From contig JAJRSN010000420.1 of NCBI GenBank assembly GCA_024278715.1, positions 1 through 5,830 of the forward strand: a stretch of DNA of 5,830 nucleotides. Direction: 5' to 3'. Every line of letters starts with the position of its first letter. Positions within the stretch are counted from its first letter, which is position 1. This DNA comes from Calditrichota bacterium. Its GTDB lineage: Bacteria > Calditrichota > Calditrichia > Calditrichales > Calditrichaceae. The position numbers and the translations under genes are program-made. Shown here piece after piece: positions 1 to 5,373 of the stretch. The notes under the pieces were generated by a model. It was not told where the DNA came from. It saw nothing but the letters and a program-made list of their open reading frames with translations, and did not search any database.

Positions 1-79
1 CTAAAACGAACGACTTTTTTTCGGGCACAACGAACTATTGAATTTTTCCGGATGCGATTTCCGCGGATTTTGCTAGGCT

Positions 80-102
80 GTTATTAAATTATTTTTAATA
101 AC
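80..102. promoter_or_regulatory. Perfect 9-bp-arm palindrome, candidate operator
   Basis: The arms GTTATTAAA (80-88) and TTTAATAAC (94-102) are perfect reverse complements separated by five bases. The site ends two bases before a plausible -35 element. The TTATT...AATAA symmetry is of the kind bound by ROK regulators of the NagC/Mlc type, and a ROK regulator gene lies at 2354-3520. The symmetry is seen directly; use as a ROK operator is inference. With all A/T except the outermost pair, it is a poor candidate for a terminator of an upstream gene. Confidence 0.45.
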
Positions 103-104
103 CG

Positions 105-133
105 TTGGCATTTTAAACGGATTTTTCTTAAAT
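105..133 (+). promoter_or_regulatory. Candidate sigma70-type promoter for the corrinoid/methyltransferase genes
   Basis: A -35-like TTGGCA (105-110, 5 of 6 matches to TTGACA) is followed after exactly 17 bases by a -10-like TTAAAT (128-133, 4 of 6 matches to TATAAT). It faces the corrinoid gene and abuts the palindrome at 80-102. Transcription from here would give an untranslated leader of roughly 220 bases. AT-rich DNA gives many chance matches, so this remains a candidate. Confidence 0.35.
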
Positions 134-361
134 TGAAATCGAAAGATGTGTCAGAAAAAACAAAGTCATTTGGTCTTTCAATTACGTATCGGGGCGGTAA
201 TCCAAAGGCAGGCAAAACGAAGAATTTGTCGGTCTTTAGAAGAAAGCTTTGTCGTTCGTGTTATCAAGAGAAGGTGCATTTCAAAAAAAACGCTGAAAAT
301 TTTTGCGCCTTATCTCAGGTTAATAAAAACATTTTAATTATTAATCAAAGGATTTATTACG

Positions 362-1027
362 ATGAACGAATTATTAAATCAACTTAGCGTTTGCATCGAA
401 CGAGGGAAAGCGGACTGCAAGTCTCCCTATCCACCCGATTTAAAGGATCAGCCAGGCGCCGCGGAGTTGACCCAACAATTACTAAATAACGGCGTTTCGC
501 CAAACGAAATTTTGCAGGGCGCCTTAATCCCGGGAATGCGTCGCGTCGGAGATAAATTCAGTAAAGGGCAGGCTTTTATTCCGGATCTGCTGATCGCCTC
601 CAAAGCAATGAAGGCGTCCATGAAATTACTAAAGCCCTATTTTGACTCCGGCGCAGAGGGAAGAAAAGGCAGATTTGTTCTGGGAACGGTGAAGGGCGAT
701 TTACACGACATCGGCAAGAATCTCGTGGGCATGGTTTTGGAAGGAAACGGCTGGGAAGTGATCGATCTCGGCGTTGACGTGCCCGCAGAGAAATTTTTAG
801 AGGCGGCTAAACAAAATCCCTCCTGCTATATCGGAATCAGCGCCCTTCTCACAACGACCATGCTTTACATGGATGAAATCGTCAAAAAACTAAAATCGTA
901 CAAATCCGATATCCCTATCTTTATCGGCGGCGCGCCCGTTTCTCATGAATTCAGCAAACGCATCGGAGCAGACGGGTATTTTCCGGGTCCGCAGCAATTG
1001 GTCAATTTTCTGGAATCGAATAACTGA
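362..1027 (+). CDS. Corrinoid (cobalamin-binding) methyl-carrier protein
   Basis: This 221-residue cytoplasmic protein carries a methyl group on the cobalt of a bound corrinoid, between a methyl-donor methyltransferase and an acceptor methyltransferase (MtaC/MtbC/MttC/MtvC-type family). An N-terminal helical cap domain (about residues 1-95, with LIPGMRRVGDKFSKGQAFIPDLL) precedes a Rossmann-like B12 domain. The B12 signature is complete: D113-x-H115-x-x-G118 with the lower-ligand histidine, then S160-x-L162 after 41 residues, then GG (189-190) after 26, which are the spacings known for this family. Length is normal. The ATG at 362 follows AAAGGA (347-352) by nine bases. The UroD-like methyltransferase gene starts 102 bases downstream on the same strand, so the two probably form one unit. 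Family assignment is firm, but the methylated substrate (methanol, methylamine, O-methyl aromatic or other) cannot be told from sequence. No membrane segment or signal peptide is present. Confidence 0.95.
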   Translation: MNELLNQLSVCIERGKADCKSPYPPDLKDQPGAAELTQQLLNNGVSPNEILQGALIPGMRRVGDKFSKGQAFIPDLLIASKAMKASMKLLKPYFDSGAEGRKGRFVLGTVKGDLHDIGKNLVGMVLEGNGWEVIDLGVDVPAEKFLEAAKQNPSCYIGISALLTTTMLYMDEIVKKLKSYKSDIPIFIGGAPVSHEFSKRIGADGYFPGPQQLVNFLESNN

Positions 1028-1035
1028 TTCTTCGC

Positions 1036-1051
1036 AAAAAACATGTTTTTT
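1036..1051. repeat. 16-bp perfect palindrome between the two methyl-transfer genes
   Basis: Six A, CATG, then six T form a perfect 16-bp palindrome starting eight bases after the corrinoid stop codon. On the + strand it ends in a T run. As RNA the stem is almost all A-U with essentially no loop, so it would be a weak terminator at best. A second small inverted repeat, GTTTAC (1071-1076) and GTAAAC (1089-1094), lies between it and the next gene. Possible roles are mRNA processing or partial attenuation that sets the ratio of carrier to methyltransferase, or none. Confidence 0.3.
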
Positions 1052-1119
1052 AAATGCCGATTCCGGATTCGTTTACCGAGGAGTTTTAGTAAACACAAAA
1101 TACAAACCAATTTTAATTT

Positions 1120-1125
1120 AAGGAA
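1120..1125 (+). promoter_or_regulatory. Ribosome binding site fixing the start of the UroD-like gene
   Basis: AAGGAA lies four bases before the ATG at 1130. The frame is open back to an ATG at 1043, but that would add 29 basic residues unlike the family and would start inside the 1036-1051 palindrome with no purine-rich site. The 1130 start is therefore preferred. Confidence 0.7.
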
Positions 1126-1129
1126 TATT

Positions 1130-2155
1130 ATGCGACCCAATATTGAAGAACTAATTAAAACATTAAAAAGACAAAAAGGGCAATATGTGCCCCTGGCTGA
1201 ATTGGGAATTCATCCCAAAATCAAAGAAAAATTCATCGGTCGCCCCGTCAAAGACATTAAAGACGAAGTGGAATTCTGGCACAAAGCGGGTTACGATTAC
1301 ATAAAACTTCAACCTGCGGTCGATTTTAATCCCGCAAAGATCGACGTGCCGGAAAAAGACGCCTCGGAAAAGGAAGGCACGCTTGCTTATGACTGGGCAA
1401 ACGAAGGACAGGGAATCATCGCCTCCTTTGACGATTTTGAACGGTACGTGTTTCCCAAACCGTCCGATTTTGATTATTCGGCTTTTGAAAAGGTTAAAGA
1501 TTATCTGCCGGAAGGAATGGGCGTAATCGGGCAATACGGCGACATATTTACCATGACCTGGGAAATGATGGGCATGGAAGGCTTTTCTATGGCTCTGTTC
1601 GAGAATCCGGATTTGATCAAAGCGTTAAACGACCGTCTCGGCGAGCTTGTCGTATCGATGTTTGAATATTTTGCCCAGAGCGACGCGGTGGATGCTCTGT
1701 GGTACAGCGACGATATTGCATTTAGCACGGGACTTTTAATGTCGCCGGATGTTTTGCACCGCTACTTTTTCCCATGGCTGAAAAAAATCGGCGACCTTGC
1801 CAGGGCTTACGATAAACCCCTTATTTACCACACGGACGGCGTGTTATGGGATGTTTTCGAAGATATTATCGCCTGCGGGGTTGACGCCCTTCATCCGATT
1901 GAACCCAAGGCAATGGACCTTGCGGAGGTCAAGCGGCGATACGGCGATCGTCTTTGCTTAATCGGAGCCGTTGATGTGGATATGCTTTGCCGCGGGAGCA
2001 AAGAACAGGTGGAAGCTCAGGTAAAACACAATATCGAAGTGGCAGCCTATAACGGCGGTTATTGCGTGGGATCGGGCAACAGCATTCCCGACTATGTCAA
2101 TTTCGAGAATTATCTGGCGCTCCTTGAAGCTGCAAAAAAGTATGGGGAAAAGTGA
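1130..2155 (+). CDS. UroD-family corrinoid methyltransferase
   Basis: This 341-residue protein has the uroporphyrinogen decarboxylase TIM-barrel fold, used by corrinoid-dependent methyltransferases such as MtaA/MtbA (carrier to thiol) and MtvB-like O-demethylases (substrate to carrier). Visible family blocks are GVIGQYGDIFTMTWEMMG (131-148), LWYSDDIAFSTGLLMSP (190-206), YHTDGVLWDVF (233-243), GVDALHPIEP (250-259), YGDRLCLIGAVD (271-282) and GGYCVGSGNSIPDYV (309-323). MtaA-type enzymes bind zinc with His-X-Cys...Cys. Here the equivalent places read H234-T-D236 and C312, so the first cysteine is an aspartate. The HTDG form occurs in the UroD-like demethylase branch, as far as I know, so this is probably a variant metal site rather than a dead enzyme. 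True haem-pathway HemE is unlikely given the corrinoid partner next door and these motifs. Whether it acts as donor or acceptor methyltransferase is undecided. No clear terminator follows. Confidence 0.88.
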   Translation: MRPNIEELIKTLKRQKGQYVPLAELGIHPKIKEKFIGRPVKDIKDEVEFWHKAGYDYIKLQPAVDFNPAKIDVPEKDASEKEGTLAYDWANEGQGIIASFDDFERYVFPKPSDFDYSAFEKVKDYLPEGMGVIGQYGDIFTMTWEMMGMEGFSMALFENPDLIKALNDRLGELVVSMFEYFAQSDAVDALWYSDDIAFSTGLLMSPDVLHRYFFPWLKKIGDLARAYDKPLIYHTDGVLWDVFEDIIACGVDALHPIEPKAMDLAEVKRRYGDRLCLIGAVDVDMLCRGSKEQVEAQVKHNIEVAAYNGGYCVGSGNSIPDYVNFENYLALLEAAKKYGEK

Positions 2156-2218
2156 GAAGGTCGTGATGCGTGAAATTAAATATTAAAGGTAAAAGATTAA
2201 AGTAAAAGGCTGTTAGAA

Positions 2219-2296
2219 AGCAGAAAGCAGTTAAGACGGTTTTGCGTGATGAGTGGTTGGAGAAGCCGCTTAACCCTTAACGCTTACACGCTTAAC
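2219..2296. repeat. Intergenic repeat, copy 1
   Basis: This 78-base stretch in the gap between the methyltransferase and ROK genes is related to 3696-3757. AGCAGAAAGCAGT (2219-2231) is identical in both. The 39-base block from TGGAGAAGCCG through degenerate CTTAACS units (2258-2296) matches 3719-3757 at 35 of 39 positions. The mismatches fall mainly at the variable C/G that separates CTTAAC units, as expected of a degenerate 7-8-base tandem repeat. The spacer between the two blocks is not conserved. No open frame crosses it convincingly. Confidence 0.7.
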
Positions 2297-2353
2297 GAAT
2301 TGGTAAAATTCGTAAATCATAAATCGCAAATCCACAATTAAACGGAGAAGCCG

Positions 2354-3520
2354 ATGTTTCAAAGCGGCAATCATCAATTCATTAAAAATTTGAACCGCAA
2401 ACACATTCTTAACCTCGTGCGCATGCATCAGGGAATAACAGCCCGCGAAATCAGCGAATTAACAAATCTTAAAGTAGCGACCGTTCTTTACACCTTAAAG
2501 GCTCTTAACAAACAAGGACAAATTCTTAAAGCCGGGATCGGGGATTCGTCGTTACTCGGGGGAAAACCGCCGGTTATTTGGGATATTAACGGCGACCACG
2601 GTTTTGTAATCGGAGTGGAATGGCTTTCAACCGAATTGCGAATGGTTCTTTTAAATTTTAACGCCCAACCGGTCAGCCGATTAAAAACGGCTTTTCCGAA
2701 CAAGTTATCGGATTCCGAAAAAATCGACTATTTTGTCAGCACTCTTAAGGAATTCATCAAAAGTTCGTTGCCGCCCGATGTAAATTTATTGGGTATGGGA
2801 ATCGGTATTTCCGGGCTTGTGGATTTTAAACAGGGAATAGTCCGGCTATCCTCCACATTTCAGGCGCAAGATTACCCTCTCGCTCAAATTCTAAAAGAAC
2901 ATTTCAACTTTCCCGTTTTTATCGAAAACGAATCCAACGCCGGAGCCTTGGGAATTAAATGGCTCTTGCCCGAATTTTATCAAACTTCTCATATTATCTA
3001 TCTTAGTATTCAGCAATGTTTTCGCGGAATGGGCATTGGATTTATCATCGATCATCAACTCTACCGCGGCGCTTCAAATGCCGTAGGCGAGATGCCTCTG
3101 CTTTTTACGAATTCATTTTTTCGGAAAACGATTAAAAAAATTCACAAAAAATTCGGAAATAATCAGTCGCTGATTTACAGAGAAGACAGTCAGGACACAG
3201 TTTCAAACTTTTTAAGGAACGCGCTTTCGTTAGCGCAAAAAAACGATGCTTCAGCCTTGTTTTTGTGGAAGGAAATTGCCCGCGAAATCGGCAAACGGCT
3301 GGTTCTGCTGATCGATCTATTCAATCCGCAGGCTCTTATTTTAGGCGGAGATATCTCCGAAGCCAAGCCCTTTATCGAATCGGTTTTACGCCAATATATT
3401 CGCAACAAACCTCTTTCAGCCGAGGCGAGAAAAATCCGTCTGTTTTTTCCGGAGTTTGGCGCCTTCACCAACGCCATGGGAGCCGCGGCGATTGTTCTGG
3501 AGAAAATTTACACGGAATAA
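2354..3520 (+). CDS. ROK-family transcriptional regulator (NagC/XylR type)
   Basis: This 388-residue DNA-binding regulator has a winged helix-turn-helix at about residues 12-62 (ILNLVRMHQGITAREISELT...VATVLYTLKALNKQG), the linker GGKPP (69-73) usual in ROK repressors, and a C-terminal ROK sugar-kinase-like domain (about 80-388). ROK landmarks are GIGISGLVD (149-157), ENESNAGALG (191-200), GMGIGFIIDHQLYRG (225-239), PQALILGGDIS (325-335) and GAFTNAMGAAAI (369-380). Three kinase features are lost. The ATP loop DxGGT is replaced around IGVEWLST (86-93), the catalytic Asp of END is Glu192/Ser194 context (ENES), and the CxCGxxGC zinc motif after GEM (245-247) is absent. It is therefore probably a ligand sensor without kinase activity. 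ROK regulators usually sense sugars or sugar phosphates; this ligand is unknown. GGAG (2344-2347) precedes the ATG by six bases. It lies 198 bases after the methyltransferase gene and may control it and itself. Confidence 0.93.
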   Translation: MFQSGNHQFIKNLNRKHILNLVRMHQGITAREISELTNLKVATVLYTLKALNKQGQILKAGIGDSSLLGGKPPVIWDINGDHGFVIGVEWLSTELRMVLLNFNAQPVSRLKTAFPNKLSDSEKIDYFVSTLKEFIKSSLPPDVNLLGMGIGISGLVDFKQGIVRLSSTFQAQDYPLAQILKEHFNFPVFIENESNAGALGIKWLLPEFYQTSHIIYLSIQQCFRGMGIGFIIDHQLYRGASNAVGEMPLLFTNSFFRKTIKKIHKKFGNNQSLIYREDSQDTVSNFLRNALSLAQKNDASALFLWKEIAREIGKRLVLLIDLFNPQALILGGDISEAKPFIESVLRQYIRNKPLSAEARKIRLFFPEFGAFTNAMGAAAIVLEKIYTE

Positions 3521-3630
3521 TTTTTCATACTCTTTTGCTTTAAAAACTAACCAATGCTTTCAAAATTTTACGGAGTTGTTAAATAGGGGAATGGTGGGAT
3601 TGAAGGGTTAACGAAAAGTAACATAGTTAA

Positions 3631-3662
3631 GTGTTTAGAAGTTTAGTTGTTTAGCTGTTTAA
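3631..3662. repeat. Four tandem degenerate 8-mers NNGTTTAG
   Basis: The units GTGTTTAG, AAGTTTAG, TTGTTTAG and CTGTTTAA follow one another without gaps. The first two bases vary and GTTTA is constant. GTTAAG occurs just upstream (3626-3631). This is the reverse-complement sense of the CTTAAC units at 3729-3764, so the two arrays can pair imperfectly over a long loop. Confidence 0.7.
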
Positions 3663-3695
3663 ATTAGAGCAAAGAATGGGTGTCGGAAAGCAGAG

Positions 3696-3757
3696 AGCAG
3701 AAAGCAGTGATACGTAGATGGAGAAGCCGCTTAACGCTTAACCCTTACACCTTTAAC
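3696..3757. repeat. Intergenic repeat, copy 2
   Basis: This is the second copy of the element at 2219-2296. It contains the identical AGCAGAAAGCAGT (3696-3708), a shorter unconserved spacer, and the TGGAGAAGCCG plus CTTAACS block (3719-3757; 35 of 39 identical to 2258-2296). CTTAAC-like units continue to about 3768. Both copies lie in the same orientation on either side of the ROK gene. Confidence 0.7.
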
Positions 3758-3793
3758 ACTTAACTAACTATCAGAGTTCTGCACGTGGTTCCG

Positions 3794-4675
3794 TCATTGA
3801 GCTCTGAGGGGATGTTCTTCTTTAAAATCATTTGTAAGAAACAGATCGCCAAATTGCAGAAAGGCTGCTTTTTTGGAATCAAATTCAGGGACAAGGCAAA
3901 CACAAATTTTATCGTTCTCGTAAAGCGAACGGGCAACAGCCAGTTTAATGAGAAATTTTTCATGGTCACAAAAGGCGATTAATCGACCCCGCACGCTTTG
4001 AACCGTAAACCGGACGGGAACGGATCCGCACAAAGACATCGGGCTGATGTCCACTACCTGCAACTTTGCCTCTTTGAAATAATCGCGGTATTTTTCTTCG
4101 CGATATTCTTTCCTCATCGGCATTGAGCGGGCTTTGACATGCTCGGAAACAAGTATTCTGCGGATGGTTATGTTTTTGAAACATTCAATTTGACTTGCAA
4201 AAGGCTCCAATTCCTGTTCCCTCTCAATCAACACCACGGCATCCGGTTGAATCAACTCAATCATTGCCGCCTGAAATTCCGCCGCCGAGTTTCCCGATGA
4301 ATATCCCGAAGAATCAATAACCACCGCTTCGCATTCTTCTTTAACCTTATCCAACAAGCGATGAACCGAAAGCAGCGCCTGCATCAATTTTCTGTGCGGC
4401 GAAGTGTCGCCGATAAAGCGGGAAATTATTTTTGCGGGTTTTTCGTCTTCCGGATAAAATAAGGCGGCGTTCAAGGTGGTCGGCAAGCCCAAAGTTGATT
4501 GTCCCGGATCGCAGTCGATCAGAGCCGAAGTTTTTTCTTTGGATAATTCCTGAATCAAATACCGGCAGAGTGTCGTTTTCCCGCAATCGGTATTACCCAT
4601 AACATAAACGCGTTTAAAATTCCCTTTTTTTAGTTCTTCTAATATTTGGGTCCAGGTAGATTCTACATACATCAT
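3794..4675 (-). CDS. Clp1/Grc3-like polynucleotide 5'-hydroxyl kinase (P-loop)
   Basis: This 293-residue P-loop protein resembles the Clp1/Grc3 group, which phosphorylates 5'-OH ends of RNA or DNA using ATP or GTP in RNA processing and repair. Walker A is G27NTDCGKTT35. It is followed by the group's IDCDPGQSTLGLPTTLNAAL (53-72; D54, D56, Q59), then VVIDSSGYSSGNSAAEFQAAMIELIQPDAVVLI (118-150), matching the Clp1/Grc3 'D-T-x-G-x-x-x-G ... K ... I ... P' segment. An arginine-rich lid-like stretch follows, RSMPMRKEYREEKYRDYF (183-200). The C-terminal part (about 205-293) is shorter than in many archaeal and eukaryotic members and has no clear assignment. The frame is open to a TTG at 4723, but MMYVESTW from the ATG at 4675 gives a normal lead into the P-loop and is preferred. 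No strong ribosome binding site precedes either start. Substrate and physiological role in a bacterium are unknown. It is convergent with the ROK gene and 575 bases from a tRNA cluster on the same strand. Confidence 0.82.
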   Translation of the reverse strand: MMYVESTWTQILEELKKGNFKRVYVMGNTDCGKTTLCRYLIQELSKEKTSALIDCDPGQSTLGLPTTLNAALFYPEDEKPAKIISRFIGDTSPHRKLMQALLSVHRLLDKVKEECEAVVIDSSGYSSGNSAAEFQAAMIELIQPDAVVLIEREQELEPFASQIECFKNITIRRILVSEHVKARSMPMRKEYREEKYRDYFKEAKLQVVDISPMSLCGSVPVRFTVQSVRGRLIAFCDHEKFLIKLAVARSLYENDKICVCLVPEFDSKKAAFLQFGDLFLTNDFKEEHPLRAQ

Positions 4676-5156
4676 AATTAATTTTCTAATGTAATTTATC
4701 AAACCTGTACAAATATAAAACAAAATCGGGCAATATCACAGCATTTTTAAATAAAAATAATTTCAGATTACACGGATTACGCAAAAGCTAACAATTTCGA
4801 TAGGCGGCAAGTTATTGATATTCCATGAGATAATCCCGAATAATAAGACATACCCAAATAGCCTGAAAAGGAAAATGATGGCGGATTAATAAAGAAATCT
4901 TCTTTGTAATTTACGCCAAACATAGCGCACAAGATATTTAACGGAGATTCCGAGATAATTCCAAGCGGAGCTTTTAGTGAATTCAAAAAACAGTTCGACC
5001 AAACGCTCTTGTAAAAAAGCGGATGAGGAGAATACAAGCAATATTTATCCTTATTGCAAGGCGAATGGCAGCGGAGATAGTGCGCACTTTATGAAATACC
5101 GGATAACCTTTAAATCGGCGAAAGTGGTAAAAAATTATTCGGCTGCGCTAGCCTGG
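4676..5156. other. Intergenic region without a credible gene
   Basis: About 480 bases hold no gene I can support. The kinase-proximal end has a weak promoter-like TATATTTG (minus strand, 4710-4717), which fits the TAnnTTTG -7 element of Bacteroidota. A direct repeat GATTACACG/GATTACGC lies at 4766-4782. On the + strand, the frame ending at the TAA of about 5010 (NGDSEIIPSGAFSEFKKQFDQTLL) reads somewhat like protein but has several in-frame stops upstream, so it may be a decayed gene tail. AGTGCGCACT (5079-5088) is a 10-bp palindrome. Frames of 86 codons (minus, 4777-5037, TTG start) and 100 codons (plus, 4977-5279, GTG start) are not convincing. Confidence 0.5.
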
Positions 5157-5158
5157 TG

Positions 5159-5206
5159 CGGAGAGGCAGGGATTCGTCCCGTCTGGGCGGGATTCAGCCA
5201 GCTCAG
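5159..5206 (-). pseudogene. tRNA-Ser remnant with palindromic insert (3' side)
   Basis: Read on the minus strand, this is a D-arm piece GCTGGCTGAA, then a GC-rich palindrome (5178-5191, GGCGGG arms with one mismatch), then CGAATCCCTGCCTCTCC, which is the T-loop, T-stem and acceptor 3' strand of the intact tRNA-Ser(GCU) nearby. Bases 5157-5176 equal 5248-5267 over 20 positions, including three bases beyond the acceptor. The anticodon arm, variable arm and 5' acceptor strand are missing, so it cannot be a working tRNA. The palindrome block 5178-5206 matches 5386-5414 at 25 of 29 positions. Confidence 0.75.
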
Positions 5207-5215
5207 CTCTAAATT

Positions 5216-5245
5216 TAGAAACCCGGAACTATGCCCGGGTTTCTA
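5216..5245 (-). terminator. Hairpin downstream of tRNA-Ser(GCU)
   Basis: AGAAACCCGG (5217-5226) and CCGGGTTTCT (5235-5244) pair perfectly, and one more T-A pair at 5216/5245 gives an 11-bp stem with an eight-base loop. It starts five bases after the tRNA 3' end on the minus strand, the right place for a terminator of the tRNA transcript. The T run after the stem is short (AATTT), so efficiency is uncertain. The stem is near symmetrical and could work in both directions. Confidence 0.65.
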
Positions 5246-5249
5246 TTTG

Positions 5250-5340
5250 CGGAGAGGCAGGGATTCGAACCCTGGATAGAGGTTTTGCCCCTATACTCGC
5301 TTAGCAGGCGAGCGCCTTCAGCCAACTCGGCCACCTCTCC
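5250..5340 (-). tRNA. tRNA-Ser (anticodon GCU)
   Basis: Read on the minus strand, the acceptor GGAGAGG pairs with CCTCTCC, with discriminator G (5250) as expected for serine. The D-arm is GCCGAGTTGGCTGAAGGC. The anticodon arm CTCGC-CTGCTAA-GCGAG gives GCU, reading AGC/AGU codons. A seven-pair variable arm (ATAGGGG/CCTCTAT around CAAAA) marks a class II tRNA. The T-arm is CAGGG-TTCGAAT-CCCTG. CCA is not encoded (GCAA follows), so a CCA-adding enzyme is needed. The gene sits between two broken copies of itself and is followed by a hairpin at 5216-5245. Confidence 0.97.
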
Positions 5341-5373
5341 TTGAAAATTTAGCTTTTTTTAAAAGAACTTATT

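Larger units (their letters stand above)
1..361. other. Gene-free leader region upstream of the corrinoid gene
   Basis: I find no credible protein gene here on either strand. The open frames across 133-387 and 146-337 have basic, low-quality translations and overlap the start of the real gene at 362. A short + strand frame is open from the window edge to a stop at about 88. It could be the tail of an upstream gene, but its arginine- and phenylalanine-rich translation is not recognisable. The stretch contains a palindrome (80-102), a candidate promoter (105-133) and a possible untranslated leader of about 220 bases. I looked for a cobalamin riboswitch, which would suit a corrinoid gene, and did not find its conserved boxes. 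Confidence 0.6.
3521..3793. other. Gene-free gap between convergent genes, with repeats
   Basis: No protein or RNA gene is visible in these 273 bases between the stop codons of the ROK gene (+) and the kinase gene (-). The gap holds four tandem 8-mers (3631-3662), intergenic repeat copy 2 (3696-3757) and a perfect 10-bp inverted repeat, GTTAAGTGTT at 3626-3635 with AACACTTAAC at 3755-3764. I see no compact GC-rich stem with a T run. If termination from both sides occurs here, it must rely on the long repeat-borne hairpin or on Rho. Confidence 0.6.

Noticed and set aside
256..290. SAM-I riboswitch-like TTATCAAGAGAAGGTG
   Set aside because: The first conserved strand is suggestive, but the following core (GGGA, GGCCC, the TGA/CCGGCAACC segment) is missing.
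1..361. Cobalamin riboswitch expected before a corrinoid gene
   Set aside because: No B12-box-like GCCACTG or accompanying core sequence is present.
133..387. 84-codon + strand frame in the leader
   Set aside because: It has a TTG start and a lysine-rich, unstructured translation. It also runs over the start of the well-supported corrinoid gene in another frame.
1043..1129. Upstream extension of the UroD-like gene to ATG 1043
   Set aside because: The 29 extra residues are basic and unlike the family. The start lies inside a palindrome, whereas AAGGAA precedes the ATG at 1130.
2219..3757. CRISPR array or insertion sequence around the ROK gene
   Set aside because: There are only two dispersed copies with degenerate 7-8-base units, no regular spacers, no terminal inverted repeats and no transposase.
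4676..4723. Extension of the kinase gene to a TTG at 4723
   Set aside because: It adds 16 residues from a TTG, and the double ATG at 4675/4672 gives a natural N-terminus ahead of the P-loop.
4777..5037. 86-codon minus-strand frame
   Set aside because: It has a TTG start, an aromatic- and serine-rich translation with no family I recognise, and nothing around it supports expression.
4977..5279. 100-codon + strand frame with a GTG start
   Set aside because: Its C-terminus (ending in GRDSNPG) is the antisense translation of the tRNA-Ser T-arm and acceptor, a classic artefact. It also crosses the tRNA remnant and the hairpin.
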